This document shows, piece by piece, positions 17,406 through 26,436 of a stretch of 64,000 nucleotides of DNA. Position 1 is the stretch's first letter. Every line of letters begins with the position of its first letter. Under the pieces are notes generated by a model. The model made no database searches, was not told where the DNA came from, and saw nothing but the letters and a program-made list of their open reading frames with translations. The DNA is from Brucella tritici (GTDB lineage: Bacteria > Pseudomonadota > Alphaproteobacteria > Rhizobiales > Rhizobiaceae): contig NZ_CADEAR010000014.1 of the NCBI RefSeq assembly GCF_902825325.1, positions 1-64,000 on the forward strand. Reading direction: 5' to 3'. The translations under genes and the position numbers were made by a program.

Positions 17406-18578
17406 ATGATTGCAGCGTCCCGCAAGCCGGGCGGCAGCGGACTGGCAGCACTTGTCTGCCTGGCTGTGCCGCTTGTCATTTACATATTTCTCTATCTGGT
17501 GCCGATAGGTTCGGTCATTTCGATCAGTCTCGACAATCGGGAACTGTCGAGCAGTCTGGTGAATTTCAGCAGCGCGGACAGTCAAGATCGAAATGCCCAG
17601 GCTGCGGCTCTTGTGGCCGATATGCGGGCGATGGATGGTAGTCGGCAGGCGGCCGTTGCTCGCGAACTCAATCAGGAACTAAGCGGCTTTCGAACGCTGT
17701 TCCTCAAGACGGCCCGCGCGGCGGATACGATAGAGCCCGAACTCGCTGGACTTACAGGTTTTGATCCACGCTGGAACGAAGAAAAATACTGGAGGGTCAT
17801 AGCGCAGAATTCCGAGAGGATAAGCTTTCGTCATTTCGAACGAGCCACCGGTCTCAAAGTGAACGAGGAAGGCAGACTCGAGACTGGCGGCGACGACATA
17901 TATCTTCAGATCATGTGGCGAACGCTGACCATCGCGATTCAGGTCACTCTTGTCACCTTGTTGATCAGCTATCCTCTGGCTTATGCGGCCTTGCACGCCC
18001 CGCGCAAAATGGCGGCATTTATTCTGGTCGCCGTGCTGATGAGTTTCTGGACTTCTATCCTCGTGCGCACAACCGCATGGGTGATTTTGCTCCAAACTTC
18101 GGGTGTTCTGAATACATTTCTGCTCTGGACCGGTTTGATAAAGGAACCGCTGCAGCTGATCTTCAACCGTTTCGGCGTCATCGTTGCCATGACGCATGTG
18201 CTGCTGCCATTTGCCATCATTCCGATGATGAATGTGATGCGGACAATCCCCAAATCGCAGGTTGATGCTTCCCGCAGTCTCGGTGCAGGTCCGGTGGAAT
18301 CTTTCTTGCGCGTTTATTTTCCGCAGAGCTTGCGCGGTGTTGGCGTTGCGGCGGGAACGGTGTTCATCCTTGCACTTGGTTTCTATATCACACCGGCACT
18401 TACGGGCGGCCCAAAAGACCAGATGCTATCCTTCTACATAGCAGACTTTGTCAAACGCGCTCTCAACTGGGGTATGGCCTCGGCGCTTTCGGTGCTGCTT
18501 CTCTCTATCGTCGTGATGCTGGTCTCGCTTTTTGGCGCGCTTCGCTGGCTTGCAAATCGCAGGGGAGGGATCGCGTGA
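17406..18578 (+). CDS. ABC transporter permease, PotB-like, with large periplasmic insert
   Basis: A 390-residue inner-membrane permease. One helix at about residues 14-40 is followed by a long hydrophilic section (about 42-165, Ala/Arg/Glu-rich, helical) before the remaining five helices; ordinary PotB proteins are near 290 residues and lack this. The binding-protein-dependent permease (EAA) loop is visible as DASRSLGAGPVESFLRVYFPQ near residue 285. The first coding residues follow a weak AGG. The stop overlaps the next permease start. It should form a heterodimer with the protein encoded at 18578. Confidence 0.88.
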   Translation: MIAASRKPGGSGLAALVCLAVPLVIYIFLYLVPIGSVISISLDNRELSSSLVNFSSADSQDRNAQAAALVADMRAMDGSRQAAVARELNQELSGFRTLFLKTARAADTIEPELAGLTGFDPRWNEEKYWRVIAQNSERISFRHFERATGLKVNEEGRLETGGDDIYLQIMWRTLTIAIQVTLVTLLISYPLAYAALHAPRKMAAFILVAVLMSFWTSILVRTTAWVILLQTSGVLNTFLLWTGLIKEPLQLIFNRFGVIVAMTHVLLPFAIIPMMNVMRTIPKSQVDASRSLGAGPVESFLRVYFPQSLRGVGVAAGTVFILALGFYITPALTGGPKDQMLSFYIADFVKRALNWGMASALSVLLLSIVVMLVSLFGALRWLANRRGGIA

Positions 18579-19360
18579 TGTCCCGTATCATCTTCTGGAC
18601 TTCGACTTTGTTTGCACTGGCTTTTCTGATCGTTCCACTGGTGCTGATCATGCCATTGGCTTTCAATGAGAGCTCTTTCCTGACCTATCCGATGGAAGGC
18701 TTCTCGCTGAAATGGTTCCATGAAGTTTTTGCGCAGGAGCAATGGGTACGCTCATTCGTCAATAGTTTGAAAGTGGCAATCGGTACGACGGTGGTTGCGC
18801 TTTTGGTGGGCGGTTTGGCGGCCACCGGCGTCATGCTCCTTAACCGCTGGCTGCAAACCGTTCTAACGGCGCTGTTTGTGTCGCCGATGGTTGTTCCCAG
18901 TATCGTCATTGGTGTGGCCTTCGCCTATTCCTTCGGTCGCATGGGACTATCCGGCAGCTATATGGGGTTGGTGCTTGCCCACTCCATTCTTGCCGCACCG
19001 TTGGTATTTCTTTCGGTGATGACATCATTGCGCGGGCTCGATCCAGATCTTGACCGGGCTGCGGCTTCGCTGGGGGCATCGCATCGTCATCGCTTCATGA
19101 CCGTTACCTTGCCGCTTGCCGCACCCGGCTTTATGGCTGGTGCTCTTTTTGCCTTCACGACGTCCTTTGATGAAGTGGTTGCGGCGCTTTTTCTGGCCTC
19201 GCCGGAATCAACAACCTTGCCGGTTATGCTGTTTTCGGGCCTGCGGGATCGCTTGCAGCCAACGCTGGTTGTGGTGGCGCTGCTGCTATCGCTCATCAGC
19301 TTTGCATTGCTCGCTGCGATGCACTGGTTACAGCAACTCGGCAAACCGGCCAAACACTGA
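18578..19360 (+). CDS. ABC transporter permease, PotC-like
   Basis: A 260-residue permease with six hydrophobic segments and the EAA loop DRAAASLGASHRHRFMTVTLP around residue 165. The ATG at 18578 is preceded by GGGGAGGGA and overlaps the upstream stop by one base; GTG 18575 is the alternative. It forms the membrane channel with the upstream permease and is energised by the ATPase encoded at 19386. Confidence 0.9.
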   Translation: MSRIIFWTSTLFALAFLIVPLVLIMPLAFNESSFLTYPMEGFSLKWFHEVFAQEQWVRSFVNSLKVAIGTTVVALLVGGLAATGVMLLNRWLQTVLTALFVSPMVVPSIVIGVAFAYSFGRMGLSGSYMGLVLAHSILAAPLVFLSVMTSLRGLDPDLDRAAASLGASHRHRFMTVTLPLAAPGFMAGALFAFTTSFDEVVAALFLASPESTTLPVMLFSGLRDRLQPTLVVVALLLSLISFALLAAMHWLQQLGKPAKH

Positions 19361-19385
19361 AATTCCGATAAAACGGAGCACTACC

Positions 19386-20459
19386 ATGGCTTTTATCGAC
19401 ATCCGCAATATCAACAAGTTTTACGGAACTATGCAGGCCCTGCACGATATCTCATTGAGCATCGCGAAAGGCAGTTTTGTGACCTTGCTCGGGCCGTCCG
19501 GCTCTGGGAAAACCACTTTGCTGAAAATTCTGGCCGGGTTCGAAGATGTGTCGAGCGGCGATATTCGGCTCGAAGGACGAGATATCACCGCGCTCAAACC
19601 GGAAAAGCGCAATTTGGGCCTCGTCTTCCAGGGCTATGCGCTGTTCCCGCATATGAGCGTCTTTGACAACATTGCCTATCCGCTAAAAGTTCGCCGCAAG
19701 AGCCGTGATCAGATTTCCAGTCAGGTCAATGCCATGCTTGAGCTGGTTCAACTCACGAAGTTCGCCCGGCGCAAACCCCACGAACTGTCGGGCGGCCAGC
19801 AGCAGCGTGTGGCGCTTGCGCGAGCATTGGTGTTCGAACCGGATCTTCTGTTGCTCGATGAGCCCATGTCGGCGCTCGATAAGAAGCTGCGCATCGACTT
19901 GCAGGATCAATTACGAGACATCCACCATCGGCTTGGAACCACCTTCATCAATGTCACGCATGATCAGGAGGAAGCCATGCATATGTCCGATGGCATTGCT
20001 GTCATGAACCATGGCCGTATCGAACAATACGATACCGGACATCAACTCTATCGTAGGCCAGGATCGCGCTTCGTTGCCGACTTCATCGGCAAGTCGAACA
20101 TATTTGAAGGCGCACTCAGTCATACGGCCTCCGGACCGCAGTTCGCCACGGCTGAATTCAAACTTGGCGGTACAGAATTAAACTCGGCGACGGATCGAAT
20201 TGGTAAGGCGGAACTGGTCGTGCGCCCCGAAGATATCCGGCTTGACGCATCATCCGGCACTGTAAACACCGTCGGTGACATTGTGCTTTCCGGCGTTGTG
20301 GCCACATCAACCTATTCCGGTGACCGGGTGCTTTACACAGTGTCACTGCCGAACGGCCGGGCAATTACAACTTACGGCAGCGCACGTGACGGAGCGCTTT
20401 TGACGAACGCGCCCGTACAGATCGCTTTCGATGCCAAAGACTGCATCTTGCTCAATTAA
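19386..20459 (+). CDS. ABC transporter ATP-binding protein, PotA-like
   Basis: A 357-residue ATPase. The nucleotide-binding domain has Walker A GPSGSGKTT, Q-loop FQGYALFPHMSV, signature [16 protein letters not shown], Walker B LLLDEPMSALDKK and H-loop VTHDQEEAMHMSD. A C-terminal TOBE-type domain follows (about residues 240-357, with VVRPEDIRLDA). The start ATG at 19386 gives MAFIDIRNINKFYG; the frame is open for 90 codons further upstream across the permease gene but that is coding shadow. It lies 25 bp after the PotC-like permease and completes a four-gene importer. Confidence 0.92.
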   Translation: MAFIDIRNINKFYGTMQALHDISLSIAKGSFVTLLGPSGSGKTTLLKILAGFEDVSSGDIRLEGRDITALKPEKRNLGLVFQGYALFPHMSVFDNIAYPLKVRRKSRDQISSQVNAMLELVQLTKFARRKPHELSGGQQQRVALARALVFEPDLLLLDEPMSALDKKLRIDLQDQLRDIHHRLGTTFINVTHDQEEAMHMSDGIAVMNHGRIEQYDTGHQLYRRPGSRFVADFIGKSNIFEGALSHTASGPQFATAEFKLGGTELNSATDRIGKAELVVRPEDIRLDASSGTVNTVGDIVLSGVVATSTYSGDRVLYTVSLPNGRAITTYGSARDGALLTNAPVQIAFDAKDCILLN

Positions 20460-20474
20460 ACAGGGAATGAACTC

Positions 20475-20828
20475 GTGAATAAACTCAAATCAGCAACAAC
20501 TGGCAATCTCGGGTTCGGTGAGGCCAGCTATCCCAATCCCGCCCTTGTGCTTGAGGGAGCACCAGAGTTTCAATCCTGGCCGCTGCTCGACGGACGAATA
20601 GCAAGCGGGGTCTGGTCGGCGACAATAGGGCATCATCGCGTCGTGCGCGACGCAAGCACACTTGAAACCTTCTATATTCTCGAAGGAGAGATCACGCTTT
20701 TTGAGGATGGCGTGGATCAGCCAAGGCATTTCGGCCCGGGTGATCTGGTGGTGCTTGAACCGGGATTTACCGGCAGCTGGAAGACCACCAGCGCAGTAAA
20801 GAAAATCTATTTCACAACAAACCAATGA
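20475..20828 (+). CDS. Cupin domain protein (DUF861 type)
   Basis: A 117-residue single-domain cupin: a small beta-barrel with the motif pair ETFYILEGEITLFEDG and PGDLVVLEPGFTGSW. These resemble DUF861 cupins such as ureidoglycine aminohydrolase-like and ethanolamine-utilisation proteins. Such stand-alone cupins are commonly found next to PuuB-like oxidases and ABC transporters for amines; the role may be in handling an unstable intermediate or sensing. It starts with GTG at 20475, 15 bp after the ATPase stop, and belongs to the same operon. Confidence 0.75.
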   Translation: MNKLKSATTGNLGFGEASYPNPALVLEGAPEFQSWPLLDGRIASGVWSATIGHHRVVRDASTLETFYILEGEITLFEDGVDQPRHFGPGDLVVLEPGFTGSWKTTSAVKKIYFTTNQ

Positions 20829-20905
20829 CGGATCAGCTTTGGACAGCCGCGTTTGAGCGCTCTTAGCTGCCTCAGTGAATGTCCGGTTATGACGGAGGGG
20901 ATATT

Positions 20906-22210
20906 ATGAAAACCACGCCTTTCTGGTGGGAAGCGGCCGAACCGCAACATGGCGAACGGGTGTTCGACAAGACATCATGCAGTGTTCTGATCATTGGCTC
21001 CGGTTATACGGGCCTTTCGGCGGCCATTACGCTGGCCGAAGCCGGGCAGACCAATATTATGGTTGTCGATGCCATGCGCATCGGGGAGGGCGCCAGTTCA
21101 CGCAACGGCGGACAGATCGGCAATGCGCCGAAGTTCACGCTTGCTCAGGCAACTGCGCGTTTTGGGGAGAAACGCGCTCGGGAAATCATGGATGATTATG
21201 GCTCGTCCATGAAGTTCATGATCCAGCGTGCGCGGTCTCTCCCGGAGCCCATTGACCTGAACTTTGTGGGGAGCGTTGCTGCTGCCCATTCACGCAAGGA
21301 TCTGGCAAAGCTGCGCGCGTTTCGTGATGGTCTCTCCTCGCAAGATCGAGAAAAATACGAAATCCTTGATGAGACGCAGATTCATAGTGTGCTCAAGACG
21401 GATATTTACCGCGGCGCGATGGTTCGCCACGATCAGGGAACGATCCATCCGGCCAAATATGTGCGCGCTTTGGCTAATCGCGCCCGGGCGCTGGGCGTGC
21501 GTATTTTTACCGGCTGGCGCTATAAGGGTGCCCGCAAAAGTGCCGAGGGACATGTTGCGTTTCTGGATAATGTCCAGAACAAGTCCCCTGTGGAAATCCA
21601 GGCGGAGAAGATCCTGTTGGGTTTGAACGGCTATGTCGGGCCGGAAGTGAAGTGGCTTCGCCAGCGAACCATTCCAGTCCAGAGCTATATGATCGCTACC
21701 GAGGAAATGTCCTTCGACCTATTGGAACGCCTGATCCCCAACAACCGGGCGGTGGGTGATACCAAGCATATTCTCTATTATTTCCGTCGCTCTCCAGACG
21801 GCAAGCGTATCTTATTCGGGGGCAGAGCGCGGTTCCGTAATTCCACCGAAGAACAAGGTGCCGCGGGATTGCGTGCTTTCATGGAACATACTTTCCCAGA
21901 AACGCGCGGCGTGAAATTGAGCCATGGCTGGCTCGGTAATGTCTGCTTTGCTTATGACTTCTGCTCACACGGCGGACGGATGGAAGACGGTATCTACTAT
22001 TTGTCTTGCTGTAATGGTGGTGGCATTTCCAACCAGACCTATTTGGGTCACCGGATGGCCGAATATATGTTGGGAGCTCCAAATTCGGATCGCGGCACAA
22101 TCGGAAGCCATTTCCCGCGTCTCTATTTCTATAACGGAAACCCCTGGTTCTTGCCGGTGGTGGGGACGTGGTATCGCTTCCAGGACAGGGCAGCACGCTG
22201 GTTCGAGTGA
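20906..22210 (+). CDS. FAD-dependent amine oxidoreductase (PuuB/gamma-glutamylputrescine oxidase-like)
   Basis: A 434-residue DAO-family flavoprotein. It begins KTTPFWWEAAEP, then has a Rossmann loop VLIIGSGYTGLSAAITLAEAG near residue 30 and the second FAD contact GEGASSRNGGQIGN typical of PuuB-like enzymes. These oxidise a primary or gamma-glutamylated amine to an aldehyde with release of ammonia and H2O2. The ATG at 20906 has a GGAGGGG site; an upstream ATG at 20879 is in frame but poorly placed. No gamma-glutamylputrescine synthetase, aldehyde dehydrogenase or hydrolase is in this window, so the pathway is completed elsewhere or the substrate is an unmodified amine. Confidence 0.85.
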   Translation: MKTTPFWWEAAEPQHGERVFDKTSCSVLIIGSGYTGLSAAITLAEAGQTNIMVVDAMRIGEGASSRNGGQIGNAPKFTLAQATARFGEKRAREIMDDYGSSMKFMIQRARSLPEPIDLNFVGSVAAAHSRKDLAKLRAFRDGLSSQDREKYEILDETQIHSVLKTDIYRGAMVRHDQGTIHPAKYVRALANRARALGVRIFTGWRYKGARKSAEGHVAFLDNVQNKSPVEIQAEKILLGLNGYVGPEVKWLRQRTIPVQSYMIATEEMSFDLLERLIPNNRAVGDTKHILYYFRRSPDGKRILFGGRARFRNSTEEQGAAGLRAFMEHTFPETRGVKLSHGWLGNVCFAYDFCSHGGRMEDGIYYLSCCNGGGISNQTYLGHRMAEYMLGAPNSDRGTIGSHFPRLYFYNGNPWFLPVVGTWYRFQDRAARWFE

Positions 22211-22323
22211 TGAGCGGCAATCTTCTTTACCGGGCAAAATGAAAGCGCGAGACGAGGCGGGGTATTCCCGAGAGCCAGATAAAACCGGCTCGTCCAAAAT
22301 ATGCACGAGGGGCATATAATATC

Positions 22324-23208
22324 ATGTCGTCAGATGTGATGATGGCACGTCATAACGATACAAATGGAACCGGCATTGTAATGATGGTGCTGGCGATGAC
22401 GCTTGTTCCGTTGATTGATGTTCAGGCAAAATATCTGGTGAGCGACCAGATACCGGCCATGCAGGTCGTTTTCCTACGCATGCTGCTTGGAACATTATTT
22501 CTGATGCCTTTTATGATCATTGACCGTCAGCCGGTGTTTCCGCCGCCGCAGGGATGGCGGAATGCTTTCGCATTGGGCTTCTTCAGCATTCTTGCTGGTG
22601 TCTGCTTCTTTAGTTCCCTGAAATTTCTCTCAATCGCGGATGCGGTGGCGATTAGCTTTGTTCAGCCGCTATTTGTGACCTTGTTTTCGCGTCTGCTTCT
22701 GAAGGAAAGGATGCGCTTTACCCGGTGGATTGCACTGCTGATCGGTTTTGCAGCCACTTTGATCATTATTCGGCCAACGCATCATGCACTGGAAATGGGT
22801 AGCCTGCTGGCTCTCGTCTCGGGTGCGGCGATGGCTGGATATGTTATCGCCATCAAGAAGGGCTCAAGCGGGGTGCGCCGCGTACCGCCGATTGCTCTGA
22901 CCTTTCAGACGCATTTTTCGGCTCTCATTGTAGCGACGCCCTTGGTGTTCGTGTTCTGGCAGGAGTTGGATTTGTTTCAATGGACGATAGCAATTGGTAT
23001 GACGCTGGTTGGTCTTGCGGGCCAATATCTGATCATCAAAGCCTATCATTATGGCGAAGCCTCACTCGTCGCGCCTTTTGCATATATTGAAATTATCACA
23101 TCAACCTTCTTCAGCTGGCTATTTTTTGCGCAAGTGCCTGACTCTGTGACCTTTCTAGGTGTTGCGGTCTTGGTCGCCAGTTCCCTTTACGTTGTATGGC
23201 GTCGTTGA
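22324..23208 (+). CDS. EamA-family (DMT) transporter
   Basis: A 294-residue membrane protein with ten hydrophobic segments in two repeats of five, as in drug/metabolite transporters of the EamA family (for example VVFLRMLLGTLFLMPFMI and AVAISFVQPLFVTLFSRLLL with the conserved proline in helix 4 of the first repeat). These usually export metabolites. It follows the PuuB-like gene after 113 bp on the same strand and may remove an end product or excess amine. Start ATG 22324 is followed by alternative ATGs at 22339 and 22342. Confidence 0.85.
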   Translation: MSSDVMMARHNDTNGTGIVMMVLAMTLVPLIDVQAKYLVSDQIPAMQVVFLRMLLGTLFLMPFMIIDRQPVFPPPQGWRNAFALGFFSILAGVCFFSSLKFLSIADAVAISFVQPLFVTLFSRLLLKERMRFTRWIALLIGFAATLIIIRPTHHALEMGSLLALVSGAAMAGYVIAIKKGSSGVRRVPPIALTFQTHFSALIVATPLVFVFWQELDLFQWTIAIGMTLVGLAGQYLIIKAYHYGEASLVAPFAYIEIITSTFFSWLFFAQVPDSVTFLGVAVLVASSLYVVWRR

Positions 23209-23832
23209 TTAACGGCATAAATGTCGTCGTTCTGATTTCTGATCAGTAACTAGTAAATCTAGTCTCTATATATAGTCATTCTCAATAATTTACTCTTTTT
23301 TTAAGAAAAACCGAAATTTACGTTCATTGCGCGAGAATATTCTTGCTTAAGTTGTAAAACACTTACTGTGTGAAGACTATTGTTCAGGCTTCGTAGTGAG
23401 TGGTTGCATCAGTCTCCGATGACCTCTACTCGGCCGTGCTGATCCGTTAATTCGAATGAGCTTCAATCTCATCTCCCATTCTGTTCCCTGTCAGGGCAAC
23501 GATATAGTTGCGCTTTGCATTATTGTATGCAAGTATCCTCGCACACAGTTTGGAGGGTCGGCTGTTGACTTTTTCAGTGAGATTGAACGTCAAGTCGCAA
23601 GTGCTATTTGGCTTTGTTCACATGGGTTTCGATCAAAGACCGTTCGAACTCGTCGGGGTTCAAGCGTATCGGCTCTCGTTAAAAAACAATCATTCCACGA
23701 TCGGCGGGGCGGCGAGCTTTTAACGAAGCTCTCTGGTCGATGAGTGCACTTCATCTCAACGGGTGACGTTTGTGCGGCGGCCACACGTCTACCTTGAAGA
23801 AAGTCTTTCCCAAAAACTCAGGAGGAGTAACC
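23209..23832 (+). promoter_or_regulatory. Long leader region before the second PotD-type operon
   Basis: A 624-bp stretch with no convincing gene. Its first half is AT-rich (run of T at about 23293, palindrome AGAATATTCT at 23334-23343). TTGTATGCAA at 23523-23532 differs by one base from the centre of the CTTGTATACAAG palindrome found at 26452 and may be a second site for the GntR regulator encoded at 27753. AGGAGG at 23820 is the ribosome-binding site of the following gene. Two small overlapping open frames at 23456-23743 show no family resemblance. Confidence 0.4.
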
Positions 23833-24834
23833 GTGAACATTAAGTCTCTGCTTTTATCGTGCGGAGTGCTCGTTGCAGCCAACTCTGCATTTGCACAATC
23901 GAACGAGATTACCATTCAGATCTGGGGCTCGACGTGGGAAAATGGCCTGAAAGCCATTTCACAGCAGTTCGAGGCTGAAACGGGTATCAAGGTCAATGCC
24001 GTGACGCAGTCATCCTCGGGCGAGGGCCTCGTCAAGCTCCAGGTTGATCGTGACAATCCCATCGTGGATGTCTGGTTCGCAACCAATACCATTGCGAGCG
24101 AGGCGGCTCAGGATCAGAAGCTGTTCGTCAAGATTCCGCGTGACAAGCTGAGTAACCGCGACGAGCTGATCAAGGGGGCGATTGCCGATGATTGGGTCGG
24201 TATCTACTACTACCCGATGGGTATCGTTTACAATGTGGATGCCGTGCCGGTGCCGCCGACTTCGTGGGAAGATCTCTGGAAGCCTGAATACAAAGGTCAG
24301 ATCATCGCCCCTGCCATGTCGATCTACTCCGGCTCGCTTCTCACGGTTGCGAATACTATCAATGGCGGCACCTCGGAAAATTACGATCCGGGATTCAAGG
24401 CGCTTGAGCAGCTCAACGAGAATGTCTCGCTCTATTATACGTCGGACTCCCAGGCACGACAGTCCATAGTGCAAGGCGAGGGGACGATCCTCATCGGCCA
24501 AAGTTCACATATGAATGCGGTTGCAGGCGAAGGCATCAAAATGAAGATGATTTCCCCCCGCCCGGCACCGATGTATTTCGACGTCATGATGATGACCAGC
24601 GGATCGCATCAGGAAGAGGCAGCTAAGTTTATCAATTACATTATCTCGGCGGCTGCCCAGAAAGAGATGCTGGCTCGGGTAAACATGGCTCCGGTTAACC
24701 GCAACGTGGAACTACCGAAAGAGCTTGCAGATTCTCTGCCTGCTGACGGCGAAGGCATCGTGATGGATGGCAGTGTCGTCCTGAAAAATATCAGCGATTG
24801 GTCCGTCCGGTTTGACCAGATCACGACCCGCTAA
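23833..24834 (+). CDS. ABC transporter substrate-binding protein (SBP_bac_8, PotD/AfuA-like)
   Basis: A 333-residue periplasmic binding protein. From a GTG at 23833 (AGGAGG 8 bp upstream) it reads as a Sec signal peptide, VNIKSLLLSCGVLVAANSAF, cleavage near FA-QSN, then ITIQIWGSTWENGLKAI. It ends in NISDWSVRFDQI. The family covers polyamines, iron(III), thiamine, opines and phosphonates, so the substrate cannot be named. Its ATPase and permeases are 3.8 kb downstream, separated by the amidase, M20 hydrolase and regulator genes, all on the same strand. A strong hairpin follows its stop. Confidence 0.87.
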   Translation: MNIKSLLLSCGVLVAANSAFAQSNEITIQIWGSTWENGLKAISQQFEAETGIKVNAVTQSSSGEGLVKLQVDRDNPIVDVWFATNTIASEAAQDQKLFVKIPRDKLSNRDELIKGAIADDWVGIYYYPMGIVYNVDAVPVPPTSWEDLWKPEYKGQIIAPAMSIYSGSLLTVANTINGGTSENYDPGFKALEQLNENVSLYYTSDSQARQSIVQGEGTILIGQSSHMNAVAGEGIKMKMISPRPAPMYFDVMMMTSGSHQEEAAKFINYIISAAAQKEMLARVNMAPVNRNVELPKELADSLPADGEGIVMDGSVVLKNISDWSVRFDQITTR

Positions 24835-24860
24835 TCCCTTCATGCGGAAGTTACTGAACA

Positions 24861-24886
24861 GATCAGGTGGCGAAAGCCACCTGATC
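24861..24886 (+). terminator. GAAA-loop hairpin after binding-protein gene
   Basis: A perfect 11-bp stem GATCAGGTGGC/GCCACCTGATC closed by a GAAA tetraloop, 26 bp after the binding-protein stop and followed by CACTTTT. It is the strongest stem-loop I see in the window. It can act as a rho-independent terminator or partial attenuator that uncouples binding-protein expression from the amidase and later genes. Confidence 0.75.
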
Positions 24887-24970
24887 CACTTTTCAAATTG
24901 ATTTCACAATAAACAGCCGCTGGTAGTTTGTTTCGGCTCCCAGGCTGGCACTCATATCCTTCGAGCACCC

Positions 24971-26380
24971 ATGATCCAGACCGCCCCGCTTGTTGCCAGC
25001 AGTCTTCCTGAAGTCATCGCAAAACCGTTGCCAGATATCGCAAATGCGATCGCAACCGGCAATGTAAGCTCGGTCGCGCTTACGCAATATTATCTTGAGC
25101 GGATCGAGCGGTTGAATCCGTCGCTGCAGGCGTATGTCATGGTCACCGCCGAGACCGCCCTTTCGCAAGCAAGTGCAGCCGACCAAGCCCTCGCCGAGGG
25201 CAGGTCCCTTGGACCGTTACATGGCGTACCCGTTGCGCTCAAGGACTTATGTGAAACGGATTTCGCGCCGACGTCCAATGGTATGGCTATCTTTCGTGAT
25301 CGCCAGACTGGCCGCAATGCAACGGTCGTCACTAATCTTCTGACGGCTGGCGCGGTCATCCTTGGTAAACTGGCCATGGCTGAGGGAGCTTGCTCCACCC
25401 ACCATCCTGAAATGCCGGTTCCGGTAAACCCATGGGGCGCATCGTTCCGTGTCGGTTCGTCTTCGTCGGGATCGGGTGTTGCCGTCGCGGCAGGTTTGGC
25501 AGCTGCAGCCATTGGCAGCGACACAGGCGGCTCAATCCGGTTTCCAGCGGCTTATTGTGGGGTGACCGGGCTCAAGCCCAGCCGCGGTTTTGTCAGCACG
25601 GAGGGCATCTGCACCATGGCGCCCAGTCTCGATCATCTCGGTCCGATGGCGTCCAGTGCGGATGGGTGCGCTCTGTTGCTCGGAGCGATGAGCGGCCGCG
25701 GAAATACGCTTCCACCTTCTCCAACGTCGGCTCGCCGTTTTGGCTATCTTCCCGATTTGTTCAGTTCACGGCTCGACCCGGAGGTTCAAGCAGCCTATCG
25801 CCGTCTGCTTGATACAGCCGAGCGAATGGGTCTCGACCTCGTCGCTTGCACCGCGCCTGCCGTTCCTGATCTGCAGGAGACATGGGACTGCATCTGCGCC
25901 AAAGAGACCGCACGCAGCCATGCCACCAGCTATCCCACACAAAGCAAAGCCTATGGTCAGGCACTCGCCACGTTGATCGAAAAGGGATTGAGCCTGTCCG
26001 ACGAGAACTATGCCCAGGCTCTCAAGCGGTATGCCGAGATTACCGTTCTGTGGAACAAGCTGTTCGATGATATCGACTGGCTGGCCATGCCCATTCATGC
26101 GGTCATTCCGCCGCTGCTTGATAACGCGTTCGGCGCGCCCAACAAGGGGCTCGGCAATCCACTGGAATTCACTGCGGCGACCAACCTTACTGGTCTGCCG
26201 GCGCTGGCGTTTTCTGCAAGTCGCGATTCTCGTGGGTGTCCGATTGGCATGCAGATCATGGCTCCAATGCATGCCGACTTTGCGCTGCTGGCGCTAGGTA
26301 GCCGCCTTCAGGAAAACGGCCTTTCCCCGCTCTCGCTTTTTAGTCTGAAGACGGCGAGCGAATTAGATTTGCTGAAATAG
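24971..26380 (+). CDS. Amidase (amidase-signature family)
   Basis: A 469-residue hydrolase with the Ser-cisSer-Lys triad of the amidase-signature family: lysine in PVALKDLCET near residue 91, and the glycine/serine core GSSSSGSGVAVAAGLAA followed by GSDTGGSIRFPAAYCGVTG and LKPSRG. These enzymes cleave amide bonds of small molecules (AtzF, malonamidase, mandelamide hydrolase) or Gln in GatA; a stand-alone gene without gatB/gatC here points to small-molecule catabolism. Start ATG 24971 lacks a strong ribosome-binding site. It lies between the binding-protein gene and the M20 hydrolase gene. Confidence 0.87.
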   Translation: MIQTAPLVASSLPEVIAKPLPDIANAIATGNVSSVALTQYYLERIERLNPSLQAYVMVTAETALSQASAADQALAEGRSLGPLHGVPVALKDLCETDFAPTSNGMAIFRDRQTGRNATVVTNLLTAGAVILGKLAMAEGACSTHHPEMPVPVNPWGASFRVGSSSSGSGVAVAAGLAAAAIGSDTGGSIRFPAAYCGVTGLKPSRGFVSTEGICTMAPSLDHLGPMASSADGCALLLGAMSGRGNTLPPSPTSARRFGYLPDLFSSRLDPEVQAAYRRLLDTAERMGLDLVACTAPAVPDLQETWDCICAKETARSHATSYPTQSKAYGQALATLIEKGLSLSDENYAQALKRYAEITVLWNKLFDDIDWLAMPIHAVIPPLLDNAFGAPNKGLGNPLEFTAATNLTGLPALAFSASRDSRGCPIGMQIMAPMHADFALLALGSRLQENGLSPLSLFSLKTASELDLLK

Positions 26381-26436
26381 CGACCGTTTCGCGATGGTAA
26401 TTTTCTCCAGTCTGGAGGGCAGTTTTCTATTGCAAA

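Noticed and set aside
23456-23743. Two overlapping small frames before the second binding-protein gene
   Set aside because: No start signal and no recognisable protein; the region is better explained as leader and regulatory DNA.
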